The notes beneath the pieces were generated by a model. The model did no database searches. It was not told the DNA's origin and was given only the letters and a program-made list of their open reading frames with translations. Below are positions 1 through 10,000 of a DNA stretch of 64,000 bases, one piece after another. Within the stretch, counting starts at the first letter, position 1. Every line of letters starts with the position of its first letter. The DNA lies in NCBI GenBank assembly GCA_964387285.1, contig CAYLWO010000006.1, forward strand, positions 1 to 64,000, in the 5' to 3' direction. Made by a program: the position numbers and the translations under genes. This DNA is from Anaerohabitans sp964387285. GTDB taxonomy: Bacteria > Zhuqueibacterota > Zhuqueibacteria > Residuimicrobiales > Residuimicrobiaceae.

Positions 1-3000
1 GAAATTGTCGCCAGCAAAGGAAAGACCATCACCATTCTCAGCTCAACCGGGCAAGTACAGAAATCATTCGATGTGAATGCCGCATCATGTAGTGTGGATA
101 TGCTTGAGGATGTCAGCGGCGATGGCATTGACGACATCGGCATCGGCTGTGCAGTGCAGAACGGGGTTCTAAAAGTGTATTTTTATAATGCTAGCGGTGT
201 TCTGCTGAAAACGTTGAGTAAAAATGGCGGCTATGACAGCTCCATGGGGCCGGTCACCCGTCTTGGCAATGGCGATATCATCGTCAATCAGGCGGCCGGC
301 TACAGTACTGATCCGCGCGGTTATTCTAGATTCAACTATACGAGCGGCGCTGAACTGTGGTACTATGATGTCGGTCCGGCGCATGCCACCACTTCCATAG
401 CAGATATGGATGGCGATGGAAAAATGGAGCTGGCCAATATGGCTACAACCGTACACAACGGAGCGTCAGGCGATGGTTTTAATCATAATGGCGCCATGAC
501 TACCGATAGCGACTTTTTTACCATCATTGTCGATGAGGACGGCAAACAGGAATTGACCATGTCATATCTAAATTCCGGCGGCGGCGAATCCAATAATGGC
601 GGAGCATTCCATTTCTTTGTCAATCTGGATAAAAACAGCACCACTGAAATACTCGCTTTTGAAGAACATGATCCTACTTACTATCCTGGCGCTTCTCAGG
701 TCCACTTGATCAATCCTGTTACCAAGGCCATTGTAAAAACCTTTACAAGCCCAACGGCAAATACAGGCTGGCTCCGTTGGAATAATTATTCAGGATTTGC
801 CATCGCTGATGTCAATAATGATGGCAAGGATGAAGTCATTGTCAGCAATAATGGCGTTAAACTCTATGTGCTGGACTTCAATCTGAGTGTGCTGAAAAGT
901 GCAAGCATTAACGGCTGGGTGGAATTCTGCAACGATCTCGACGGCGACGGCGCTCTTGAAATAGTAATCAGCGATGGCAGTAAAATTAAAGTCCTTGATG
1001 GCAACCTGACCGAAAAATGGAATTTCACCTGCACCAGCGAGATCAACCGGGTGCTGGTGTCAGATCTGGACAACAACGGCAAGAACGAGTTAGAAGTGCT
1101 AACGAAGGACAAACTTCAAATTTTGGAGAGCATTGAAGACAATCAATCCATAGATTTGACGCGAGGATTGGTTGCCTACTATCCGTTCAACGGCAATGCA
1201 AATGATGAAAGTGGTAATAATAATCATGGAGTAATATATGGGGCAACCTTAGCATCAGACCGATTTTCAACTATAAATCGATGTTTCATGTTTGATGGAG
1301 TTGATGATTATATAAAAGTTAACAACTCTCCGTCGATTAACTTTTCTAATGATTTTACAATTTCATTTTGGACCAAACCTGATACATGGGGGCTGTCTAG
1401 AGGTATTATATCAAAAAAATTGGATGATTACAGTTCTGGATATGTGATATATTGTGATGGATATTATCCCGAAAAAATGAATTTAAGATTTATGGGTACT
1501 GGAGGCGATGAAGGCTTTGTACTCTCAAATAGTAATGTTGCGCTCACGCAATGGACACATTGGGCTGTAATCTATGATAACGGCACAGCATATTGGTTCA
1601 AAAATGGAATATTAGATATTAAATATTCCGAATTAACAAAAGCTGAAGATATGTCGAATATGGAGCCGTTGCATATCGGGCATGCTCATACTTGGGATTG
1701 GCATGGGTATGCAACGTATTTTGATGGATTGATAGATGATGTTCGTCTCTATAATCGTGCTCTAAATACAGCTGAGATATCTGCTTTATATGCGAGTGAC
1801 GGATCTACTGCACGCATTTGGAATTTTAATATTGAAGTTCGTGACAATTGCTCTGGATCTGTTGCATTGACTTTTGGCCTGGCCGCCTCAGCCACCAACG
1901 GCCTCGATGCCGGCCTGGGCGAAACCGAGGCGCCGCCTGCCCCGCCCTCCGGCGTATTCGACGCCCGTTTTGAGTTGCCCGTCACACCGGCAGTCGCTTC
2001 CACAACCGACTATCGTTCAGACCAGAACACCTCCGCCGCCTGGACCTTGAAATTCCAGCCGGGTTCCTGCGGATACCCCATCATTTTGTCCTGGTCCAAT
2101 ACAACACTGCCCGAGGGCAGCTTTTATCTCAAAGACAACATTACCGGGACATTAGTCAATGTGGATATGAAAGCGCAATCCAGCTACACGCTCAGCAATA
2201 CCGGCATAACCTCTCTAAAGATAGAGTATTCGAAACAACAGACAAAAACCATAAACCTAGCCAGTGGATGGAATATGATTTCTGTGCCTCTTGCTGCAGT
2301 CAATATGACAAAATCCACCCTGTTCCCTACCGCAGCATCGTCCGCTTTCGCATTCAGCAATGGCTATGTCACCGCAGCCACTCTTGAAAATGCCAAAGGA
2401 TACTGGCTGAAATACAATACCGCGGAAGCGGTCGCCATCCAGGGCAGTTCCGTCGCCAACAGGACCATTCCGGTCAAGGCGGGCTGGAACATGATCGGGG
2501 CCTTTGAAAACGATGCGGCAGTCAGCGCTATAACCTCGACGCCGGCAGGCATCATCAGCTCCTCCTTTTTCGGCTTTGATAACGGATACAAAAATGCGAC
2601 CACTCTGGCTTCCGGCAAAGGCTACTGGATCAAGGTCACACAGGATGGCGTCTTGAATCTGTCCTCCAGCCTTCTTGCCAAAACCACTCCGATCGAACAG
2701 TCTCCCCATCAAAGCGAGATCATTATCACCGATAATGCCGGATTTGTAGCGCATCTGGCAGTAATAAACAATAACCATGACTTGACCGCATACGATTTAC
2801 CGCCGCTTCCTCCCGCCGGTCTGCCTGATATCCGCTTCGCATCTGACCGTTGGGGGGCATCTTTTACCGATACCAATTTCAATGTCAAGCTCAACGGGCT
2901 CGTGTTCCCAATCCAGGTAGCAGCCAAGGAGATTGACCTCTTGGTGAAAGATGGACCTTCAGGCGCATTCATCAATTTCCTGGGCTCGAACACAGGAAGC

Positions 3001-3327
3001 ATTACCATCAACTCGGCTGTCAGCTCTTTGATGTTTGAGCTCAGCGATATAAACAGCCGGCCATTGGATTACGCACTAGACCAAAACTATCCAAATCCCT
3101 TCAATCCGGTCACGATGATACAGTACGCCTTGTCCGCCGATGAGAAAGTAGAGTTAGCCGTCTTTAATGTTCGGGGTGAGAAAATCAAAGACCTCGTTTC
3201 CGGTAATCGGCAGAAAGGAGTTCACCAGGTCGAATTCAGAGCGGAAGATCTAGCTTCCGGTCTTTATTACTATCGGCTGAAAGCGGGATCGTTTATTCAG
3301 ACAAAAAAGATGGTCATTATGAAATAA
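1..3327 (+). CDS. T9SS-secreted VCBS/LamG multidomain protein (5' truncated)
   Basis: The frame is open from base 1, so the gene begins upstream; 1108 residues are visible. The N-terminal third carries FG-GAP/VCBS-like acidic repeats with DxNxDG-type calcium loops (near nt 112, 400, 801, 937 and 1063). A LamG/concanavalin-like domain follows (nt about 1154-1800, starting GLVAYYPFNGNAN). Next comes a module with the signature LGETEAPPAPPSGVFDARF (nt about 1858-2230), two repeats of GWNMI...GYW type (nt about 2250-2665), and a diverged second copy of the module (nt about 2713-3055). The last 80 or so residues begin QNYPNPFNP and end KKMVIMK, a classical type A T9SS sorting domain. The product should be exported across the outer membrane and be surface-bound or released. 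Its substrate is unknown. The LamG segment is far more AT-rich than its flanks, which suggests domain shuffling. Confidence 0.85.
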   Translation, partial: EIVASKGKTITILSSTGQVQKSFDVNAASCSVDMLEDVSGDGIDDIGIGCAVQNGVLKVYFYNASGVLLKTLSKNGGYDSSMGPVTRLGNGDIIVNQAAGYSTDPRGYSRFNYTSGAELWYYDVGPAHATTSIADMDGDGKMELANMATTVHNGASGDGFNHNGAMTTDSDFFTIIVDEDGKQELTMSYLNSGGGESNNGGAFHFFVNLDKNSTTEILAFEEHDPTYYPGASQVHLINPVTKAIVKTFTSPTANTGWLRWNNYSGFAIADVNNDGKDEVIVSNNGVKLYVLDFNLSVLKSASINGWVEFCNDLDGDGALEIVISDGSKIKVLDGNLTEKWNFTCTSEINRVLVSDLDNNGKNELEVLTKDKLQILESIEDNQSIDLTRGLVAYYPFNGNANDESGNNNHGVIYGATLASDRFSTINRCFMFDGVDDYIKVNNSPSINFSNDFTISFWTKPDTWGLSRGIISKKLDDYSSGYVIYCDGYYPEKMNLRFMGTGGDEGFVLSNSNVALTQWTHWAVIYDNGTAYWFKNGILDIKYSELTKAEDMSNMEPLHIGHAHTWDWHGYATYFDGLIDDVRLYNRALNTAEISALYASDGSTARIWNFNIEVRDNCSGSVALTFGLAASATNGLDAGLGETEAPPAPPSGVFDARFELPVTPAVASTTDYRSDQNTSAAWTLKFQPGSCGYPIILSWSNTTLPEGSFYLKDNITGTLVNVDMKAQSSYTLSNTGITSLKIEYSKQQTKTINLASGWNMISVPLAAVNMTKSTLFPTAASSAFAFSNGYVTAATLENAKGYWLKYNTAEAVAIQGSSVANRTIPVKAGWNMIGAFENDAAVSAITSTPAGIISSSFFGFDNGYKNATTLASGKGYWIKVTQDGVLNLSSSLLAKTTPIEQSPHQSEIIITDNAGFVAHLAVINNNHDLTAYDLPPLPPAGLPDIRFASDRWGASFTDTNFNVKLNGLVFPIQVAAKEIDLLVKDGPSGAFINFLGSNTGSITINSAVSSLMFELSDINSRPLDYALDQNYPNPFNPVTMIQYALSADEKVELAVFNVRGEKIKDLVSGNRQKGVHQVEFRAEDLASGLYYYRLKAGSFIQTKKMVIMK

Positions 3328-3336
3328 GGAAAATAA

Positions 3337-3370
3337 CCCTGCCATACACAAAAAATGGCAGGGTTTATTC
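3337..3370 (+). terminator. Intrinsic terminator after the VCBS/LamG gene
   Basis: A perfect 9-bp stem (CCCTGCCAT at 3337-3345 with ATGGCAGGG at 3355-3363) encloses a 9-nt A-rich loop and is followed by TTTATTCTT. It starts 10 nt after the stop codon. It separates this gene from the next, which has its own ribosome binding site. Confidence 0.75.
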
Positions 3371-3408
3371 TTGAAACTGGTTGGCCGGACATAATACCGG
3401 AGGTGCTT

Positions 3409-6400
3409 ATGTTATTCCAATTGCGACGACTCTCTTTCAGTGTACTATCCATTTTCTTGATTATGAACTCGGCAGCTGCGCAGCAATCCATAAAAATGCT
3501 GCAAATATATATCACAGGTAAAAACGATAAAATTGTCGCGCAGACCATTCAGCAATACCAGGGTTTGGGCAATCCGCCGCTTGCTGTCCAGCTCGAAGTT
3601 GTTACCCTGGATGTCTTCAATACCCTCACATCTTTGGATCAGAGTTTTACAGCCACAGCCCCTCTAACCGGCGCAACCAGCAATACAAAGCTGCGCAATT
3701 ATGATGTCATCTTTTTTGGCATATGCGATTCATATGCTTCAAAAGATTTGACCGCGGCAGGCGCTGCCCGTGTTCGCGAATTTGCCGCTGCAGGAAAAGG
3801 CCTCATTTTCAGCCATGATACAGTGTTTTGGAGTGAGGGAGGCAAGCTCAATTTTGACACCTTTGGCGATATCACCGGCTTGAAAACGAGCGGGCATATC
3901 GGCGTGATTTTTACCGAAGTCAGGAATGTCGCCGCAGACAAGACAGCCTCCTTTCTGAAACAACCCTTTGTACTGCCTGAAACCTTTGCTGTCACCTCTA
4001 CACATCAAACGCATCAAGGCGTTGCCGACGGAACGCTATGGTATGAATCAACCGGCAATGGTCAGCCTTATTTGGCGACCCATTTAAATCCATCCTATCA
4101 CTCCCGCTGTGCATTTATCAATTATGGACATTTGCAGCAGGCGCCTCCGGAATATGAAGCCAAAGCATTGATCAATACCATCCATTTTGTTTTTAACGAT
4201 CCACAAAGTGAGATAACGAATCTTGTCATCGAGAAAACAAGTTGGTCTCCTGATCCTGTCATGGCTGCTGAACCGGTGACTTTTGAACTGACCATTAAAA
4301 ATACAGGCACTAAAAAGTGGAGTGCCAGGGATATTGTGGTCGATATACGCGCTATTGATTTCAGCGGAACTGGCCCTGATGATTCTTTCTGGCTCAAAAT
4401 GAGCGGAAATTATGCCCAGATGCGTGAAAATGATCAAAAAACATTAAGTTTTACTGCGGATATTGAACCAGGACAGAGTGTTATTAAACAATTTAAAACA
4501 GCATTTTATGCTGCCGACTATATCGATGGCCTGGAATTGCAACTTATGCCCGGTTCTGCCGGCGGATTAGTGGATGATGATCCTGCCGGTAACCTGGTGG
4601 AACCGCGACTGGAAATCGAATTTGGGAATGAACCCTATATTAATTGCCTGAGTGAAATATTCACCGGCCTGACTCATGGGATTGTCAACATGACCGCTGC
4701 TTGCCACACAGTAATGGCGTTGAATAAATTCTATGATTATGGCCCTGCTATGATTATGCAAATGTCGGACATTGCGGAACATTTAAAAAAGGATGAATTC
4801 GCTCAAGCTGGAGAGCTCACAGCCACAGGATTCATGCAAATTTACAGTGATATTCTGGAAGAACTGGCAGATAACGGATTTGAGTGTGGCGGATCTCCAG
4901 TAACCGATTTGGGAAAAACTGTAACAGTACTCTCTTTCTTCAACGCCGCAATGGATGAGTTGCAAGGCAGAGGCTGTGGCGCCGTGTTGGTCCATGAGGC
5001 AGTAAAATTTAAAAACAGAGAATATATAACCTCGCTATTGGCGTCGTTTAACTCTTCATTTTGTAAATATTTTAACACCGGCGCTAGCTGTGTAATCGTG
5101 GCCTCTCCGGCAAATATAAAAATATCGAGTGATAACAAGATCATCTCCATCGACAGCAATGGCAATGAACAAATAGACCCGGATTTGGGTACAGCCTTTT
5201 TATTCGGAGAAATCAAGTGCGCCATGGTCATTGGTGATCAGGACAAGTTGATAGAATTGCAAGGAACAGACACAGGAAGCGTGAATGTGACAATCATCAA
5301 CGGGGATGAAACGGGCTCCACCTCGACTTTGCAGTATAACAATATTCCCGTCACAGCTGTGACCAGGGCAAAACTGGCCATGGGAACCGGAAGTAACAAT
5401 TATTCCCTTCAGGTGGATGAAAATGGGGATGGAACATTTGAAAAATCCGTTCAACCTGAATCCAGTGCAACGGTTGATATTTCAATCCTTGTGAAAGATG
5501 AATCCGGCGTCAGTAAAGAACTACATGTCGGCCTTCATCCTGATGCTACAGAAGGAGTAGATAACCTTCTAGGAGAAGAGGAACTGCCGCCGTTTCCGGT
5601 ATCCGGCGTATTTGAAGCCCGCCTTGTGGGACAGCATATCAATATGGCAGGATTAGGGGAAGGCACCTACACAGATTATCGCAAAGGAGATGCAAATTTT
5701 GATGGACAGACAATCCATGAAATCCGTTTTCAACCATCCATTGGCCAAAAGGCTACATTAAATTGGCAATTCCCTGCACATGTCACCGGCCTGTTGGAGG
5801 ATATGCTGGGCGGTATAGTGGTCAAACATTCTCTATCCGGAAACGGCTCGGTGACAATCACAAATGCCGGAGCCCTGCAATTTTTTAAATTAACACTAAC
5901 CTATGGCAAGCCCGAACCGAAAAAAAAGATCGAAATACCGCTCACCATCCATGATGGCTCGGGGATTTCCAGGGAATTATTCTTTGGACTTGCGCCTGAT
6001 GCCACAGATGGCATGGATGCAGCCCTGGGCGAAGAAGAATTGCCACCTCTTCCGCCTCAAGGAATATTTGATGCTCGCTTTATCGGTACGGATATAGGAT
6101 TGAATTTCGGCCAAGGGATGGCCAAGGACTTGCGGACAGGAGGCGCCCTCAACCAAAGAACACATCATTATGAATTGCAGTTTCAACCAAGCTCGGGAAC
6201 AAACATTTCAATCAGCTGGAATCTGCCAGAAGGCGTTTCGGGAGTGATGGAGGATCTGTTCGGCGGGATTATCGTCAAGCAGAACATGTCGGAGTCAGGA
6301 AGCCTTACCGTCACAAACGCGGCAATCAATAAGCTTAAAATGTCAATCACCTATAATTTTGCCACGGGAATTTGCGACCATTCCACTCCGGCGTCAATAT

Positions 6401-6669
6401 CTTTATTACAGAATTATCCAAACCCTTTCAATCCATCCACGACCATCCGCTATGAGGTTAAAACATCAGGTGTTGTAAAGATTACTATTTACAACGCGAA
6501 AGGGGAAAGGGTAAAGTCATTGACTGAAAAGCATCATGCGCCCGGGAGCTATGAAATAAAATGGGATGGTGCGAACGAGGCAGGGCAACGGCTCGCTAGC
6601 GGACTGTATTACTATCGACTTGATGGTAATCATTCACAATTGACCAAACCCATGATCCTGATCAAATAA
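3409..6669 (+). CDS. T9SS-secreted ThuA-like multidomain protein
   Basis: The start at 3409 is preferred over an in-frame ATG at 3355: GGAGG (3399-3403) sits 5 nt upstream, the earlier ATG lies inside the terminator hairpin, and a signal peptide (MLFQLRRLSFSVLSIFLIM...SAAAQ) begins here. The protein has 1086 aa. Residues about 25-265 resemble the ThuA/glutamine-amidotransferase-like fold (GKGLIFSHDTVFW, later SRCAFINYGHLQ). A CARDB-like adhesion domain follows (NTGTKKWSARDIVVDI). After a region I do not recognise there are two tandem copies of the LGEEELPPxPxxGxFxAR module (nt about 5500-5910 and 5935-6350) and a T9SS domain (QNYPNPFNPSTTIRYEV... to MILIK). It is probably surface-exposed; catalysis by the ThuA-like part is unproven. 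Confidence 0.82.
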   Translation: MLFQLRRLSFSVLSIFLIMNSAAAQQSIKMLQIYITGKNDKIVAQTIQQYQGLGNPPLAVQLEVVTLDVFNTLTSLDQSFTATAPLTGATSNTKLRNYDVIFFGICDSYASKDLTAAGAARVREFAAAGKGLIFSHDTVFWSEGGKLNFDTFGDITGLKTSGHIGVIFTEVRNVAADKTASFLKQPFVLPETFAVTSTHQTHQGVADGTLWYESTGNGQPYLATHLNPSYHSRCAFINYGHLQQAPPEYEAKALINTIHFVFNDPQSEITNLVIEKTSWSPDPVMAAEPVTFELTIKNTGTKKWSARDIVVDIRAIDFSGTGPDDSFWLKMSGNYAQMRENDQKTLSFTADIEPGQSVIKQFKTAFYAADYIDGLELQLMPGSAGGLVDDDPAGNLVEPRLEIEFGNEPYINCLSEIFTGLTHGIVNMTAACHTVMALNKFYDYGPAMIMQMSDIAEHLKKDEFAQAGELTATGFMQIYSDILEELADNGFECGGSPVTDLGKTVTVLSFFNAAMDELQGRGCGAVLVHEAVKFKNREYITSLLASFNSSFCKYFNTGASCVIVASPANIKISSDNKIISIDSNGNEQIDPDLGTAFLFGEIKCAMVIGDQDKLIELQGTDTGSVNVTIINGDETGSTSTLQYNNIPVTAVTRAKLAMGTGSNNYSLQVDENGDGTFEKSVQPESSATVDISILVKDESGVSKELHVGLHPDATEGVDNLLGEEELPPFPVSGVFEARLVGQHINMAGLGEGTYTDYRKGDANFDGQTIHEIRFQPSIGQKATLNWQFPAHVTGLLEDMLGGIVVKHSLSGNGSVTITNAGALQFFKLTLTYGKPEPKKKIEIPLTIHDGSGISRELFFGLAPDATDGMDAALGEEELPPLPPQGIFDARFIGTDIGLNFGQGMAKDLRTGGALNQRTHHYELQFQPSSGTNISISWNLPEGVSGVMEDLFGGIIVKQNMSESGSLTVTNAAINKLKMSITYNFATGICDHSTPASISLLQNYPNPFNPSTTIRYEVKTSGVVKITIYNAKGERVKSLTEKHHAPGSYEIKWDGANEAGQRLASGLYYYRLDGNHSQLTKPMILIK

Positions 6670-6798
6670 AACCATAATGAAATTCGCTTTTTATGTGCGT
6701 CTCAACAGCACAATCCATGGGAAAATTTCTCCTGGTGAACTCGCAGACTCTCAACTTAGAGCCAACATTCCTTCGGGACGGATGTCCCATCTCAGCTG

Positions 6799-6848
6799 AC
6801 GCACCGGAGAGATCTCCGGTGCGTGACGATCAATCAAGCTTTTTTATA
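6799..6848 (+). terminator. Strong inverted repeat, possible terminator
   Basis: Two perfect 12-bp arms (ACGCACCGGAGA at 6799-6810, TCTCCGGTGCGT at 6813-6824) flank a 2-nt centre. A T-rich run (CTTTTTTATAT) follows about 15 nt later. The stem is strong, but the T-run is too far away for a textbook intrinsic terminator. It could equally be a dispersed palindromic repeat or a transcript-end hairpin for the ThuA-like gene. Confidence 0.45.
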
Positions 6849-7030
6849 TAAAATCAATGTAATATCTTCTCTAAAGAAATATGGATTATCATTTGCATTT
6901 CCATTGCTAATGATGTATATTGAACTACCACTTCAGCAATACTCAACGCAATTACAATTGGACCTCCACAGATAATCTTTGTACTCCATCTTCACCAGAT
7001 TACCAAAGTGTTTAATGACTGCTTCGTCAC

Positions 7031-7065
7031 TTGTTTCAAACAATAACAGTATTACACTGTGTAAT
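7031..7065 (+). promoter_or_regulatory. Paired palindromes upstream of the propeller/CBM gene
   Basis: Two perfect odd-length palindromes lie side by side: TTGTTT-C-AAACAA (7031-7043) and ATTACAC-T-GTGTAAT (7051-7065). The second ends about 20 nt before GGAGG (7086-7090), the ribosome binding site of the next gene. Their placement fits operator sites for a dimeric regulator of that gene. No regulator is encoded nearby, so the role is inferred from position and symmetry only. Confidence 0.35.
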
Positions 7066-7095
7066 ATGATGTCTGTTTAGAGCTCGGAGGCAAGC

Positions 7096-10000
7096 ATGAA
7101 AAAGGCATTTTATCTATTTATCATCATTCTGAATGTATCGTTAGGAAATCTGTCAGCAATACAGCGTTACACGTTAGATGCCTATTGGGGAGGTAGTTTA
7201 ATAGATGAGGATTGTGACAGCTATTTTAACTCGCAGGTAAGTGATTTATATTTAGGGGTTGGCGTCATAGCGAATGAATCTGGTGTCTTTACAGTTCATG
7301 TCACTGTCCGATTTCTCAAAGCTGATCAAAGTATTGCGGGAGAAGTAGTTCAAACTGATGTCATCAATACAAAATATGCAGCCGGTTCTAACTTTATCTT
7401 TCCTTTATATACACTCCCCTTCAATCTCTATAAAGATATCTATTATACAAATATACTGATGTACGATGAAAGTAATCCGTTACAAATATACCTACTTAAC
7501 TTTGCTAATGATACCGACCTTAATAGTAAAAGATTTGAGACTCGCGAAGAAGATTATGATCGCTCCTATCCACACATTGATGCGATCACTTGGTCAGATG
7601 AAAATGACCCTGATGTTGATGGATATGTCATGAATAAGCGATTAAATGCAATCATTTCTGCTACTGGAGACCTGTCCTGTGCTCCCTATTCAGTTTACTT
7701 GACTACCTTGTTGGTGAAAGAGGCAGCGAACTTGAAACAAGGCGGTTTACTGGGCATTCTTACGCCCGCAACTCCATCTTTAAATTGGAATTTTCTTGTT
7801 GGGCCTCGGCCTCCTGACTATATTAAAAACGACCTAATAGAATTTGGCGAATATGATATAGAAATGGACGTTAGGATGGTTCCTACATATCGTTCTACTT
7901 GGTGGAATTGGTTCAATCATCCAGAAGCAATGAGTAAGCATAAATTTGAAACTGAGGATCAAAATCATGCCACCATTGAATGCACTAAAATAGAATGGGC
8001 CGATCCACCTGCCAGCGTGGACCAGGATGGTGATGGCTATAGATCTCAGGACATGCTGTATCTCGAGACTCATAGCTGGAGTGACTGCTATTATAAAATT
8101 TATTACAAACTCTCTCATAAAAACGACTATGTGTTGTACAAAACAACTGATCCCCATGTTCTTGATCCATTTTATGAGTTTACGGTTAAACTTGGTAATA
8201 CCGAATTACCCCATGGAACTTATGATTTGAAACTGGAATTATATAACACCAACACAGATTATTTGGTAGCCACCTATGATGAAAAAACCGACCCAACACT
8301 AAATGACCAAAAGTTTGAAAAAGAGACCGAGGACCACTCTGCCTCTCCAGATGGTTCCGCGAACGTATGGGTCTTGATTGATGGGGATCCGGATTTTACC
8401 AAATCACCTTTTGCCGACAGTTTGATGGCGTTTACTTCCAGTGGCGATAAATTGATGGCCCTTGAAGGCTTTAATATATGTCGAACCATTGGTGGCCCGA
8501 GATCTCTGGCAGTAGCAGATGATGGACAAAGTTGTTGGGTATGTGAGAGCGTTGGAGATAAACTCTCCAAGATTGATATGGCCGGTAAAATCATTATGAG
8601 TATTCCCAGAAAAATAGCTGCTGTTGATCTTGATAAAAACGGTCATTTGTATTCTTTAACGCGGACATCTACAATATATGGCGATAGCATTTTAGTTTTA
8701 GACGCACAGGGCAATTTTTTAAAGGGAGCGCATTATGGTGGCTATGACCTCGTAGTTGACGATGCACATTCTGCCGTGTGGCTGGTTGGCGGAGGTATCA
8801 TTAATTTAGACTTGAACCTGCAGCATCAGGTTACGGTTGATCCCATTGCCTGGACGGCTACAACAGTTGACTATGCCTCTGACGGTACGATTTGGGTGGG
8901 GGAAGGAAAACATCCCGATGTTCCAGAAAGTAAGGACAGATTATTACACCTTGATCAATCAGGATTGATTCTTCATACACTTGACCTCTTATATAGACCA
9001 AAGTGCCTCAGGGTAGACCGTAGTAATAATTCTATATGGATTCTCAGTGATGCCCTTTACAGGTATGTGCCCGGACAATCTCAACTGAACAAGGTTGACG
9101 CCATCGCCGGTTATACGTTGAGCATAGACCTGTACGACAATCTGGTCTGGGCTGCTACCGCTTTGGATGTCAGGAGCTATTCCCAAACAGGCAGCTTGAA
9201 AACCATAATAACAGGCTTTAGCCAAAATACTCAAAAATTCATCGCGACCCGGAAACAACATTCCAGCTCTCTGTATATTCTGAATGTAACCCAATCCGGT
9301 CCGGGCACTGGATGGATCAAAGTTCACAATAGACTGCAAAAATTACCCTACACCGAACGATTGCCAATAGGAACAGTCCTTTCTCTTGAAGCAGTACCTG
9401 TTTCGTACAGCATTTTCTCCGGCTGGTCCGGAGCAAGTAGCAGTACAAATCCAATCATCAACCTGACAATGGATTCCGATAAAGACTTGAACGCCATCTT
9501 TGACCTCGCTCCTTCCTACCCTAATATGGTGAGAAATCCTGAATTCTCTAATGGCGTCAACGACTGGTATTTCTTTGTCCTCTCCCCTGCGGTTGCCAAT
9601 GGTTTGACAAAAGATGGTGAATTTGTCGTTCAATACATAAACGGGGGTTCTTTGATGTGGCATGTACAATTGATACAATGGGGCCTGTCACTTGAATATG
9701 GAAAAACATACCATGTATTGTATGACGCGTATGCCGCGGCCACTAAAATCATCAATGGCTGGGCTGGTAAAGATGGTGATCCATGGACCTCCTATAGTGG
9801 CACCCATCTGGATACCATCTCAACTGTGAAGACCAGATATGACTACTCCTTTACCATGAATAATCCCACTGATACAAAAGCCAGAATCATATTTGACATT
9901 GGACTGACCACGCCTGAACTGCATTTTGATAACCTGGCCCTTGTCGAAGAAACAAATCCTGTCCGAGTGGAGCCGATTGCTCAGAATGCACCTCAGGATG

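Larger units (their letters stand above)
6670..7095. other. Intergenic region with hairpins, no gene
   Basis: This 426-nt stretch between two exoprotein genes has no credible reading frame. It holds a short GGGA/TCCC hairpin (about 6773-6788), a strong palindrome at 6799-6824, and two short operator-like palindromes just before the next gene. I considered a riboswitch but could match no known aptamer by eye. Confidence 0.5.

Noticed and set aside
6690..6830. Riboswitch-like folded region
   Set aside because: Hairpins are present but no conserved aptamer core was recognised, and the downstream gene encodes a secreted protein without an obvious ligand link.
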